DNA of 64,000 bases. Origin: Pseudomonadota bacterium. GTDB taxonomy: Bacteria > Bdellovibrionota > UBA1018 > CAIMNF01. Location: NCBI GenBank assembly GCA_027486675.1, contig JAIXOQ010000008.1, positions 62,001 to 126,000 on the forward strand. Reading direction: 5' to 3'. Below the pieces are notes generated by a model. The model searched no databases, had not been told where the DNA came from, and was given only the letters and a program-made list of their open reading frames with translations. The position numbers and the translations under genes are program-made. Positions 1-8,738 of the stretch are shown piece by piece. Positions within the stretch are counted from its first letter, which is position 1. Every line of letters begins with the position of its first letter.

Positions 1-1
1 C

Positions 2-844
2 GAAGTGCAATCCCGCTTGGATTCTGCGCGTGTGAAGCTTAAACATGAAATTTCAGACCTTGTCCTTGCGACCCAGACAGCAGATTCGGTAAGCACCCAC
101 GCCCGGGCATTCATGCTTGGAACTTGGGCACAGATTCGTTTTAAAGATTTTGAGGCGCTTCGAGCGGACGTAGAGGATGCGCTGTCTTTTGAACTCAAGA
201 TCCAGGAAGAGAAGTCTCGATTAGAAGAACTTCGCTCCTCAATCGTTGAAACTGAGGATCTATTGAAGTTCCATGAAGGTCTGAGGGAAGAGCTCTCTCA
301 AGAAAAACAAAAAGAACGCCTTTCGAAGCTCGAAGAGTATCGGAAACTGAGAGAGTCGAGCCTGGAGATGGAGCAGATGCTTCGAAGCTTTCATGAGCGA
401 CAGTTATCGGAGCGGCAGAAAGCCCAGGCTAAGTTGTTGCGCTTGAGCCCAAGCTTTCAGTGGTTATGGCCAGTGCAGGGGAGTGTCGCACGAGGTTTTG
501 GATTGCAGATGGATGAGGCGACGGGACTTCAGTACTTTCGAAAAGGTATTGAGATTCTTCCGACCTCCAAAAAACTTGGAGTGAAGGCTTCAGCCAGTGG
601 GACGGTCCAGTTCGTGGGCAAACTACCGGGTCGTGGGTACGTAGTCATTTTGGCTCACAATGGAGATTTCTACTCGGTCTACGGGCAACTCGCATCTGTG
701 ACTGTTGCGGCAGGGGCAGCCGTAGAGGCCGAGGCGCAGATTGCTGAACTCCCAAACGTCTCCTCTCCGCTGTACTTTGAGATTCGATCTCGCAACCTCG
801 CTTTGAACCCGTTAAAGTGGTTGCAGAGCGAGGCTCATCCATGA
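2..844 (+). CDS. EnvC-like murein hydrolase activator (degenerate LytM/M23), 5' end outside window
   Basis: The reading frame is open to the window edge, so the N-terminus is probably missing; the first visible start is a GTG at 5. A long charged, coiled-coil-like region (about residues 30-145, rich in E, K, R and L) is followed by a LytM/M23 fold of about 120 residues. Zinc-binding positions of active M23 enzymes look lost: an RKGIEI stretch stands where H-x-G-x-D is expected, and SVYGQL where the usual Y-x-H-L lies. This matches the EnvC family, whose inactive LytM domain activates septal amidases in the periplasm. It overlaps the following ctpA by 4 bp (ATGA), as in the common envC-ctpA arrangement. 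The family call is firm; the role as amidase activator is inferred. Confidence 0.8.
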   Translation, partial: EVQSRLDSARVKLKHEISDLVLATQTADSVSTHARAFMLGTWAQIRFKDFEALRADVEDALSFELKIQEEKSRLEELRSSIVETEDLLKFHEGLREELSQEKQKERLSKLEEYRKLRESSLEMEQMLRSFHERQLSERQKAQAKLLRLSPSFQWLWPVQGSVARGFGLQMDEATGLQYFRKGIEILPTSKKLGVKASASGTVQFVGKLPGRGYVVILAHNGDFYSVYGQLASVTVAAGAAVEAEAQIAELPNVSSPLYFEIRSRNLALNPLKWLQSEAHP

Positions 845-2178
845 TTTTTTCAGTTTTCTTTGTTTCTTTTGCCCTAGCCAAGTCCACCCCTCCGGAGACA
901 TTAAAATCCGATGCTGCAAAGTATCGTGAAATCGAACTCTTCCAAAAGGTGTTAGGTTTTGTGGAAAAAAATTATGTGGAACCCGTCTCCTCCGAGCGCC
1001 TCATGCAAGGCGCGATCCGCGGCATGATGGATACGCTTGATCCTCACTCGAACTATTTACCTCCCGAAGTTTACCGAGAGATGAAGATAGACACCGAAGG
1101 TCGCTTTGATGGCATTGGGGTCGAGGTCAGCGTCAAGGATGGAGTGCTGATGGTGATCACCCCGATTGAAGATTCTCCGGCTTGGAAGGTTGGAGTCAAA
1201 TCAGGGGACCGGATCATTCGCATCAACGGCGAAAGCACTAAAGGTCTCAGCATCTCTGAAGCCATACAGAAGATGAAAGGGAAACTTGGTACTGAAGTTG
1301 TTCTAGGAATCTATCGTAAGGGATGGAAGAAGTTTCGAGATCTGAAGATGACTCGCCAGTCGATTCAGGTGAAGTCTGTTCGTTCCGATATCTTAGATCA
1401 GAAATATGGCTATGTAGCCTTGGTGGGTTTTTCTGAGAACGCTGCCCGTGACGTCGATCAGGCGATTAAGAACTTAGAGTCTAAAGGGCCATTAAGTGGG
1501 CTCGTTTTTGACTTAAGAAACAATCCAGGGGGTCTGCTGGATCAAGCCGTCGATGTGACTTCTCTCTTTATCGATGAGGGGGTCGTTGTCTCGACCATTG
1601 GACGCGATCCTTTAGATAAGGAAGTCAGGTCCGCAAAGGCTGGAAAAGCCCGAAAGCAGCTTCCTGTTGTCGTTCTAGTCAACAGCGGAACTGCCTCAGC
1701 TGCAGAAATCGTGTCCGCGGCCTTGCAGGATCACCATAGGGCGATGATTTTAGGGGAGACCACGTTTGGAAAAGGTTCGGTGCAATCCGTGATTCCTCTG
1801 GGGGACGATCGGGGATTAAAATTGACGACTGCAAAGTATTACTCCCCCTCAGGACGGAGCATCCAGGAAGTGGGTGTCGTCCCAGACATCGCGCTTGAAG
1901 ACTTTGATCAACAGATTCTAGAGAAAGCGCGTCTCGCAAAAGAAGTTCAAAGAGAGAAAGATTTGAAGGGTCACCTGAAAGCAGTCCAGCCAGAAAGTGC
2001 GGTTAAATCTGGGGATATTTATACCATCGACGAATTATCCGTTCCTGAAACCGAACGATCATCTGACCCAGCCAATGAAGATCTTAAGCCCGTGAAGATG
2101 AATCCAAAGACCGATTACCAAACCCAGCAGGCCGTACGTTACTTAAAGTCCTTTGAAGTGTTTAAGCGACTCAAATGA
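841..2178 (+). CDS. ctpA: S41 family C-terminal processing peptidase (CtpA-like)
   Basis: The protein has about 445 residues from the ATG at 841, which overlaps the upstream stop as ATGA; the track start at 817 is an upstream GTG and less likely. A hydrophobic N-terminus (MIFSVFFVSFALA) looks like a short signal peptide. A PDZ domain follows (FDGIGVEVSVKDG... SPAWKVGVKSGDRI), then the S41 core. The catalytic Ser is in NSGTASAAEIVSAAL and the general-base Lys in GETTFGKGSVQ. Tail-specific proteases of this type trim periplasmic or membrane proteins. It is translationally coupled to the EnvC-like gene upstream and to xseA downstream (ATGA at 2175). High confidence in family and catalytic competence; substrate unknown. 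Confidence 0.93.
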   Translation: MIFSVFFVSFALAKSTPPETLKSDAAKYREIELFQKVLGFVEKNYVEPVSSERLMQGAIRGMMDTLDPHSNYLPPEVYREMKIDTEGRFDGIGVEVSVKDGVLMVITPIEDSPAWKVGVKSGDRIIRINGESTKGLSISEAIQKMKGKLGTEVVLGIYRKGWKKFRDLKMTRQSIQVKSVRSDILDQKYGYVALVGFSENAARDVDQAIKNLESKGPLSGLVFDLRNNPGGLLDQAVDVTSLFIDEGVVVSTIGRDPLDKEVRSAKAGKARKQLPVVVLVNSGTASAAEIVSAALQDHHRAMILGETTFGKGSVQSVIPLGDDRGLKLTTAKYYSPSGRSIQEVGVVPDIALEDFDQQILEKARLAKEVQREKDLKGHLKAVQPESAVKSGDIYTIDELSVPETERSSDPANEDLKPVKMNPKTDYQTQQAVRYLKSFEVFKRLK

Positions 2179-3374
2179 ATCCAAGCGACTTTCTGACTGT
2201 TTCAGAATTAACTGCCCGCCTCAAAGGTCATATCGAACCGGAGTTTCGTGATCTTTGGATTCAAGGCGAAGTGAGCAATGTGCGCGTCATGAGTAGTGGC
2301 CATGCGTATTTTGCAATAAAGGATGCCGATGCAACAATCTCGGCAACTTTCTTCTCATTCACAAAAAGAGTAGGCGGAAAGTTTGAACTTAGAGATGGAA
2401 TGAAGGTCCTGGCTTGTGGCTCGGTAGGCGTTTATGCGCCAAGAGGCTCTTACCAGCTGAATGTGAGTCAGCTTGAGCCAATGGGCGTCGGTGCACTTCA
2501 ACTACAGTTTGAACAGCTGAAGGCTAAACTTCAGGCTGAAGGCCTTTTTGATTCATCTCGTAAAAGACCCTTACCGAAGTATCCAAGAAAAATTGTGATC
2601 ATCACTTCAGGTCAGGCGGCGGCATTTCATGATGTGAGAACTGTCTTAAAGCGAAGAGCACCTTTCGTGGAACTTCTTCTGATTCCTTCCCTAGTTCAAG
2701 GAGCAGATGCACCTCATCGACTGATTCAGGCGCTCCGTGTCGCGTCCCACTTTAAGTTGGGGGATGTCATCCTGCTGACCCGGGGAGGTGGGAGTCTTGA
2801 GGACCTTTGGTGCTTTAACGATGAGGCTCTTGCGCGTGAGATCGCTCAGTGCGAGATCCCGGTCGTTTCGGCCGTTGGTCATGAGATCGATTTTACGATC
2901 TCAGATTTTGTCTCTGATCTTCGTGCGCCCACTCCTTCCGCCGGTGCAGAAATATTGACCCAAAGCTGGCTTGAGCTTTCACAGTCGCTCAATCAAATGC
3001 ATGCTCGGTTGCGCGTTGGGGTAGACCGTGAAATTCAATCCAAACGTCGTTTGCTTCAGACACTTGCGGTTCGAGTACGAAGCCCGAAAGATAAGCTGCG
3101 TGAACAAGCGCAAAGGGCAGATGAGCTTTATCTTCGTTTGGAGCGCGCCACTCAGCTCACGCTAGAACGGCGTAGATCCAGGCTGCAGTCCCTCACTCTC
3201 ACTCTTGAGGCCTTGTCGCCTCTTAAGGTTTTAGGCCGAGGATTTTCTTTGGTTTCAGATTCTTCTGGGTCATTGATTCGGACTGTAAAAGAATTAAAAG
3301 CTAAGGACGCGATACAGATCCGCTTGGCCGATGGGTTGGTTCAGGCGCGTGTGGAGGAGGTCCGTCCAGGATGA
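2175..3374 (+). CDS. xseA: Exodeoxyribonuclease VII large subunit
   Basis: The 399-residue protein starts with an OB-fold single-strand-binding domain (LTVSELTARLKGHIEPEF, LWIQGEVSNV, SGHAYFAIKD) and continues with the XseA catalytic core, including the glycine-rich ILLTRGGGSLEDLWCFNDE and the VGHEIDFTISDFVSDLRAPTPS stretch typical of the family. A helical region of about 90 residues follows. The enzyme degrades single-stranded DNA to oligonucleotides with the small subunit XseB. It is somewhat shorter than E. coli XseA, mostly in the C-terminal helical part. No xseB lies next to it in this window; the next gene encodes an envelope protein. The start is an ATGA overlap with ctpA. Confidence 0.95.
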   Translation: MNPSDFLTVSELTARLKGHIEPEFRDLWIQGEVSNVRVMSSGHAYFAIKDADATISATFFSFTKRVGGKFELRDGMKVLACGSVGVYAPRGSYQLNVSQLEPMGVGALQLQFEQLKAKLQAEGLFDSSRKRPLPKYPRKIVIITSGQAAAFHDVRTVLKRRAPFVELLLIPSLVQGADAPHRLIQALRVASHFKLGDVILLTRGGGSLEDLWCFNDEALAREIAQCEIPVVSAVGHEIDFTISDFVSDLRAPTPSAGAEILTQSWLELSQSLNQMHARLRVGVDREIQSKRRLLQTLAVRVRSPKDKLREQAQRADELYLRLERATQLTLERRRSRLQSLTLTLEALSPLKVLGRGFSLVSDSSGSLIRTVKELKAKDAIQIRLADGLVQARVEEVRPG

Positions 3375-4273
3375 CAACAATTTTGATCTTTCTATTTCAA
3401 ACTGCATGGGCAGCTCAGAACGCAAAGATCATCGCCGAGCTTGCTGATGTGCTTGATCAACCCAATGAAAAATCGAGGGTGATCGTCCAACTCAAAAAAG
3501 ACACAGAAGTCATTGTATCTAACCTGCCGACCGAAAATTTTTATAAGACACGTCTCTCGGACGGATCTTTTGGGTGGCTCTCTGGCAATCAGATTCGTAC
3601 GGAGTCAGCAGGAGAAAGTCAGATTGAGAAAGGATTTGAGGCGAACAAGGCTCGGACTGACTCTGCAAATGGGCAAACAGAAAAAAAGCAGTTCTGGTGG
3701 AGCAATTCTCGTGTGCTGCTGGGGTATGGCCTGCAAAATCTAAGTCTTGATCCGCTCGCAGGACTGCTGCGAGGCGTTGATCAAGTCCGCTTAACCAATG
3801 CGATTACCGCTGAGATGCAGTTTCAGATCTGGAAATTTTTATCCTGGGCTGCTCGAGTGGAGTATCGCTTTAGTTCTGTGCAGGGTATTTCGCTCGATGA
3901 TGGGTCGACCCGGGAGGTGAAGTACAACTCTGTGCCTATCTCTTTTGGACTTATTGTGTCTCCCCTCGAGTGGGGCGCGGTCCGTTTGGGTGCAGGTGTC
4001 TATGCAGGGCTTGCACTTCAGAATCGCCTTGAAATCACAGATTCGCTGAGTGGCAATGTGGCTAAGCTCACCTACACCTCGACCAATCCAATTTTACAGG
4101 GGCTCATTCAGGCTTCAGTAGGGCTAAGCCGAAACTGGGGCCTATTGGTCGAGGGAGGATACACCTTTCAGAGTGCAAGTTACCCTTCGAGCACTACTTT
4201 CAACCTGCCGAAGGTGGATGTGAACTTTGGTGGTTTTGTATCTCGTTTAGGGATTGAGTTTCGCTTCGAGTAG
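3371..4273 (+). CDS. Exported SH3-domain / outer-membrane beta-barrel protein
   Basis: A short signal peptide (MTTILIFLFQTAWAAQ) is followed by a bacterial SH3-like segment (about residues 20-80, with KDTEVIVSNLP and DGSFGWLSGNQIRT). Then come a polar linker and about 180 residues of alternating aromatic/hydrophobic strands ending in RLGIEFRFE, which resembles a small outer-membrane beta-barrel with a terminal aromatic. It probably binds peptidoglycan or another wall component through the SH3 part while anchored in the outer membrane; this is inferred. The start overlaps the xseA stop (ATGA). Its 3' end overlaps the convergent MurQ-like gene by 27 bp. Confidence 0.75.
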   Translation: MTTILIFLFQTAWAAQNAKIIAELADVLDQPNEKSRVIVQLKKDTEVIVSNLPTENFYKTRLSDGSFGWLSGNQIRTESAGESQIEKGFEANKARTDSANGQTEKKQFWWSNSRVLLGYGLQNLSLDPLAGLLRGVDQVRLTNAITAEMQFQIWKFLSWAARVEYRFSSVQGISLDDGSTREVKYNSVPISFGLIVSPLEWGAVRLGAGVYAGLALQNRLEITDSLSGNVAKLTYTSTNPILQGLIQASVGLSRNWGLLVEGGYTFQSASYPSSTTFNLPKVDVNFGGFVSRLGIEFRFE

Positions 4274-5764
4274 TTGCACTGAGTGCATCACTACGGGTTG
4301 GCCAGGTCCAAAATTCTTTAGAGATTCAAGTAGAGTAGCGACAATCATTTCAAACGAGGGTGGCACAAAACCACGCTCTTCCAACAAGTAAGCCGTGTAG
4401 CGCGCTGCACGATCGATCAGTTTTCCGTTGCTTGGACGAACATGAGTCATGACATTCCCTTTCACCCGCCCAATGCGGGACATGATGAGCAAAGATGCCT
4501 GATTAAGGTAAAGCTTCATCGCCACTTCCATAAAAAGGGGATGTCCAAAAGGGAGGGGTAACAGCCCTAAATGTTCCCCGTCCCATGCAATTGAAAGTTC
4601 ATGTCTATCGGTTTTTTCAATGGTCAGTATGTGTTGTTTCTTAGGAGCAGTTCTGAGTATGCGCTGACCTTGGGACTCACGACTAAAATCAAAACCAGCA
4701 ATAGCCTTACCATCCAACCGCCCGCCTAAACTTTCCCAAGCAAGTCCACGAGGTTGACGACCTAAAATCATTTTCCATGCCTGCGCAGCATCTGCCGCTG
4801 CCGGGATTGTGAGGTAACAAAGACTCGTCGGGCCCGGCTCATGACTCGTCTCAAAGGCGGTCAAACTAAAAGTAGGGGAACGTTCTGTAGTATCGGTCAG
4901 CACCGTGATGGGGAAAGAATCAGATGCATAGAGAACAGTGTCTTCTGATTCATACGCCACGGCTTCTCGTTCAATCCAACGCAGCAGCGCGGAGGACTCC
5001 CGTAAGAGATAGTGCCAATGGATGAAGCCCTCTAAATCATCCAATGTCAGATCAAAAAGCGCGCACCCAACCGCGAGCATCTGCACCGTAGCGGCTTGAA
5101 GTCTTGTCGATCCACTGAGCGCCATCGGTCCGACAAAAAGCTCCAAAGAATTCACGCGGGGGTTATTTAAGATCTCTTCACTCCGGACTACAGTGCGCGT
5201 CAGCACTTCGCGAGGGTTGCAGTAACAGAACCAGCAGTTTTTCTTACCGTGTTTCAGTGCGGCCCAGGCGGAGCCGATTACAAACGGGGTTTCGCCCCCT
5301 TCGGTGATCGCAATCAGCAGGTCATCTTCAGTAAAACCGAGATCGAGCAGTTGCCTTTCACCGAATTCCGGAAAGTCCTCAAAGTTTTCTACTGACTTCA
5401 CGAGAGCGTAGTCACCCCCAGCCATGAAAGCGCGTACCTGGTCCGATCCTGGAAAACGTTTTAACCAAAGTTGCTCAAGAACAAGTGCAAGTCGCCCAGT
5501 TGCGCCGCAGCCGGAAAGAAAAATTCGGTACCCTTGATTGAGGACATCTTTGATCTCTGACCTCAGTTTATGAATTTCAGGCCAGGATTTTCTAAGTACC
5601 CCAAGTGCCTCACTGTCCACGTCACGAAGGATATGGATCGCATGGCCTAGGTTTGTTTTTGCCAACTGAGAAAGAACGCGCGTCCTAGGGTGAAACCCTT
5701 CTGTCGGAAGGTGTCCAAGATCAAATGCTTTCGCTTGTGAGAGAAATTCCGCCGAGTCCATCAC
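4247..5764 (-). CDS. MurQ/GCKR-like double SIS-domain sugar-phosphate protein
   Basis: The 505-residue protein carries SIS-domain signatures of the N-acetylmuramate-6-phosphate etherase / glucokinase-regulator group: SGCGATGRLALVLEQLW (phosphosugar loop), IAITEGGETPFVIGSA, and GPMALSGSTRLQAATVQML, close to the MurQ GSTRLK signature. MurQ itself is about 300 residues, so this longer form with a second SIS-like half resembles GCKR-type proteins. MurQ cleaves the lactyl ether of MurNAc-6-P to GlcNAc-6-P; whether this protein is an etherase or a sugar-phosphate sensor cannot be decided here. A NamZ-like MurNAc-releasing enzyme lies at the far end of the window, so a role in peptidoglycan sugar recycling is plausible. 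No GNAT or kinase partner is adjacent. Confidence 0.75.
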   Translation of the reverse strand: MMDSAEFLSQAKAFDLGHLPTEGFHPRTRVLSQLAKTNLGHAIHILRDVDSEALGVLRKSWPEIHKLRSEIKDVLNQGYRIFLSGCGATGRLALVLEQLWLKRFPGSDQVRAFMAGGDYALVKSVENFEDFPEFGERQLLDLGFTEDDLLIAITEGGETPFVIGSAWAALKHGKKNCWFCYCNPREVLTRTVVRSEEILNNPRVNSLELFVGPMALSGSTRLQAATVQMLAVGCALFDLTLDDLEGFIHWHYLLRESSALLRWIEREAVAYESEDTVLYASDSFPITVLTDTTERSPTFSLTAFETSHEPGPTSLCYLTIPAAADAAQAWKMILGRQPRGLAWESLGGRLDGKAIAGFDFSRESQGQRILRTAPKKQHILTIEKTDRHELSIAWDGEHLGLLPLPFGHPLFMEVAMKLYLNQASLLIMSRIGRVKGNVMTHVRPSNGKLIDRAARYTAYLLEERGFVPPSFEMIVATLLESLKNFGPGQPVVMHSVQLLEAKLNP

Positions 5765-5800
5765 CTGATCCGATAGGCTAACACGAAGAGGTGAGTTGTC

Positions 5801-7075
5801 ATGTCTGCCAAACGTCTTGGAATACTTGTGTTTGTTTTAGCATTTGGACTCAATTTGGTTGGGTTCTTCTTCTTTGGTCGTTTAAAAGCCTTCGAGGACA
5901 CTCGCTCGATCTGGCTTCCTGAGTTGCCAAAGACCGCTGCACCTTGGGATGCCCATGCTTCATGGATGAGCGGACCCGCACAAGGATTAGTGGGTACATT
6001 AGCCAAACCAGATTGCGGAGGATATTTGGCTGAAACTTGGGACTGGGATCCATTGCATTATACGCTTCGGGTGCGCTTGCGTGAGGGACTGACCTATTCT
6101 ACGGGCGAAGCCATACTTCCCTCTGATTTCCTAGCCACCCGCGATTTCCTCCGCGCAGAGCTTCTTAAGATTGGTTTCGCGCCCTCACAGTTTCCCGAGG
6201 CCTTTCGTGCTTGGGAGCAGGCCAAAGTGGAAGTGAATGCTCGCGATCTGAAAATAGAGTTTCGAGGAAATGTAGATCCTGTGGCTGTGCTTTCATCCGT
6301 ATGGACCGGTGTGCTGCATGAAAAGAACCGCGTGCCGGGCCTCGTTGTTCCGGAACCTTCTAAGTGGATCAGCTCAGGTCCGTACATCATACGAAAATGG
6401 AAACCCAAGGAAGTGATCCTAGCTTCCCGCAAAGATTTTCCAGGTTCGCTGCACGCCAATCAATTTCGCACCGTCCGCATGAGTGCGGCTTCCGTGAGGA
6501 ATCCTTCCGCTGATCTTGTGACCACGGGACCCGACGAAGCTGAGATGACCTCAGAGCACCAGAAACTAATCGGTAACTTTGGTTTTGTGCATGCGATTGC
6601 GATTTGCCGCTCTCACGCGGTTGCTACACGGGTTTGTCAGGATCCAAAAATGGCCCGCGCCCTTAAGGATGCACTGCTAGGGATTTCTCCCATTCCTCCG
6701 GGCTTACTGCATGGAAAGACCATTGCATACCGCATCGCACCAGGGGCTGAGGATTTTCGAACCTCTTTTCCAAAAGAAATTCAGCGCGTGACGTTAGCAG
6801 GTGGTGGGACAGCCAAGGAGTTATCCTCGATCTTTGATCCGGTAGAATCGGCTGATCTGGAGCTTTCTTTTGTAGTCACGGCAGACGATGACGTCCTCGA
6901 GGCCTCCCGTATTGCTGCTTTAGGGATGCGGTTCAATCAAGCGGTCCTTCCCGAAGGTTCAGTGCTCACTTTAGAGGACCGGTTGACTCGCGTGATCCCG
7001 GTCGCTGTTTACCGCCAGTCCTATCAGATGAAACGTAAATCTGGATTACCCTTCACCGACGTTTTTCTCAGGTAG
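5801..7075 (+). CDS. Family 5 extracellular solute-binding-like protein (peptide/oligopeptide type)
   Basis: An N-terminal hydrophobic segment (GILVFVLAFGLNLVGFFFFG) acts as signal or anchor. The body has features of SBP_bac_5 proteins: LAETWDWDPLHYTLRVRLREGLTYSTGEAILPSDF matches the usual ‘W..t.D..tytFkLR.gv.FsdG..ltA.Df’ pattern, and SSGPYIIRKW matches the ‘GTGPY.l..w’ block. At 424 residues it is shorter than typical peptide-binding proteins (about 500-550). No ABC permease or ATPase genes are adjacent, so it may serve a distant transporter or have become a stand-alone binding protein. It is divergent from the MurQ-like gene (36-bp gap), and its 3' end overlaps the convergent next gene by 30 bp. 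Confidence 0.65.
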   Translation: MSAKRLGILVFVLAFGLNLVGFFFFGRLKAFEDTRSIWLPELPKTAAPWDAHASWMSGPAQGLVGTLAKPDCGGYLAETWDWDPLHYTLRVRLREGLTYSTGEAILPSDFLATRDFLRAELLKIGFAPSQFPEAFRAWEQAKVEVNARDLKIEFRGNVDPVAVLSSVWTGVLHEKNRVPGLVVPEPSKWISSGPYIIRKWKPKEVILASRKDFPGSLHANQFRTVRMSAASVRNPSADLVTTGPDEAEMTSEHQKLIGNFGFVHAIAICRSHAVATRVCQDPKMARALKDALLGISPIPPGLLHGKTIAYRIAPGAEDFRTSFPKEIQRVTLAGGGTAKELSSIFDPVESADLELSFVVTADDDVLEASRIAALGMRFNQAVLPEGSVLTLEDRLTRVIPVAVYRQSYQMKRKSGLPFTDVFLR

Positions 7076-7564
7076 TACTGGTTCTACTTGATCGCAGATA
7101 CAGTTTGGGGCTTTACCCTTGAAGAGGTCGGGATCCTTTGAAAAATAATGGGCGTGGTACAAGCTGCAATAGGAAAAAGCTTGGCCCTTCTGGCAGTGTT
7201 TTGGGCAGTGCACCACTTTAGCTCCAACCTCTATGGCTTTTGTCGAGGGTATGCTGAAGGCGCAGGTGCTTGGAACTTGCAGTCGACCCTTACAGACCGG
7301 ATTTATGTCCCGACAAAAGTTTTCGCACTTTTGTTTCGCGAGTTCGACGATTCCTTTGTAAAAACCCATTGTTTTTAAATAGACGTCATTGGCACTTCCA
7401 CATTCGTAGGCACTACCCTGAATCTTTGCCTCGTGGCCGCCACAAGGATTAGACGTCGCAGCCCGTGGTGGGTGTATCTCCTCTACGATGAGAGCGGTCG
7501 GAGCATTCTCACAAAGAATGTCATCGGCACGGGCAAGGAGTGAAAAGAGAAGTAACGTCATCAT
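7046..7564 (-). CDS. Small cysteine-rich exported protein, unknown
   Basis: The 172-residue protein begins with a short signal peptide (MMTLLLFSLLARA). The mature part holds more than a dozen cysteines, with clustered spacings such as CENFCRD, CPKHCQKG and CICDQ, suggesting an extensively disulfide-bonded periplasmic or secreted protein. I recognise no domain. Its 3' end overlaps the convergent solute-binding-like gene by 30 bp, and it is divergent from ddl (61 bp). A real gene is supported by the signal peptide and ordered cysteine pattern; function unknown. Confidence 0.65.
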   Translation of the reverse strand: MMTLLLFSLLARADDILCENAPTALIVEEIHPPRAATSNPCGGHEAKIQGSAYECGSANDVYLKTMGFYKGIVELAKQKCENFCRDINPVCKGRLQVPSTCAFSIPSTKAIEVGAKVVHCPKHCQKGQAFSYCSLYHAHYFSKDPDLFKGKAPNCICDQVEPVLPEKNVGEG

Positions 7565-7625
7565 CCTTTCCCTATCTTTTCACGTCTTCTGACACAATAG
7601 AAAGAGTGAGAGGGGGCTTTGACGG

Positions 7626-8738
7626 ATGAAAAAGAAAGTCGCGGTCATTTTTGGTGGGCGGTCAGGTGAGCACGAGGTGAGCATTGTCTCGGCCCTCTCC
7701 GTCGTAAAAAATATCGACCGCAGTCAATTTGATGTCGCGTTGATCGGTGTCACCAAAGAGGGACGTTTCGTGTCTGTCGATGAGGCCGAATTCCTCACGC
7801 ATCAAACGAATCCTCGTTTGCTTAAATTGGAGCAAGCAGTTCGAAATATTTCGCTCAACCCTGGAACAGATTTCCCCGCTCAGATCAAAGGTAGTGCTAT
7901 AGATTCACTTCAGGTCGACGTCGTTTTTCCACTCATCCACGGAACCAATGGGGAAGACGGGACTCTGCAAGGTTTATTAGAGCTCTCCGGCCTGCCGTAT
8001 GTGGGCTCAGGCGTGCTTGGATCAGCGATGGGGATGGATAAAGATGTCGCCAAAAGAATCTTGCGTGATGCCGGGATTTCAGTGGTTCCCTTCACGACTG
8101 TCAGGACCGCGGCTTGGGAAAAAAGCCCGCTCGAAGTCATGACAGAGATCTTGGACCGCTTCCCTTTCCCATTTTTTGTGAAACCCGCTTGTGCCGGGTC
8201 TTCGGTGGGAGTGAGTAAAGTGAAATCGAAAGCAGACCTAAGCTCTGCGCTTAAGAATGCATTCCTTTACGACAACAAGGTGCTCATCGAGGAAGGAATT
8301 TCAGCGCGTGAGCTTGAAGTGGCGGTCCTGGGGAACGAAGCGCCACGAGCAAGTCTGGTCGGCGAGATTCTGCCAAGCCATGAGTTCTATTCATACGAAG
8401 CAAAATACATCGATGAAAATGGGGCGCAGGCATTTATCCCTGCCCATGACCTTTCGTTGGCCGAGGTAGAAATGATTCGTAAGTTGGCAATGGACACATT
8501 CCTCGCCCTTGAGCTTTCTGGGTTAGCAAGGGTCGACTTTTTTATGGATAAAAACACCAGAGCGATCTACCTCAATGAAGTCAATACTTTGCCTGGTTTT
8601 ACGCCGATTAGCATGTATCCAAAGTTGTGGGCCGCGTCTGGAATTTCCTATTCCCATCTGATCAGCGAGTTGATTCAGCTTGCTGAGGAGCGTGCCGCTC
8701 AGCGTAGGAAACTCAAGTTAACCTACGACGTCGGGTAG
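7626..8738 (+). CDS. ddl: D-alanine--D-alanine ligase
   Basis: The 370-residue ATP-grasp enzyme joins two D-alanines in the cytoplasm for peptidoglycan precursors. Signatures are FGGRSGEHEVSIVSA at the N-terminus, PLIHGTNGEDGTLQGLLEL, YVGSGVLGSAMGMDK, PFFVKPACAGSSVGVSKV, and the Mg-binding EVNTLPGFTPISMYPKLW near the C-terminus, all diagnostic. Length is normal for the longer Ddl form. The ATG at 7626 follows a purine-rich stretch (gagaggggg). It stands alone between divergent and convergent neighbours; the 3' end overlaps ctaB by 16 bp tail-to-tail. Confidence 0.96.
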   Translation: MKKKVAVIFGGRSGEHEVSIVSALSVVKNIDRSQFDVALIGVTKEGRFVSVDEAEFLTHQTNPRLLKLEQAVRNISLNPGTDFPAQIKGSAIDSLQVDVVFPLIHGTNGEDGTLQGLLELSGLPYVGSGVLGSAMGMDKDVAKRILRDAGISVVPFTTVRTAAWEKSPLEVMTEILDRFPFPFFVKPACAGSSVGVSKVKSKADLSSALKNAFLYDNKVLIEEGISARELEVAVLGNEAPRASLVGEILPSHEFYSYEAKYIDENGAQAFIPAHDLSLAEVEMIRKLAMDTFLALELSGLARVDFFMDKNTRAIYLNEVNTLPGFTPISMYPKLWAASGISYSHLISELIQLAEERAAQRRKLKLTYDVG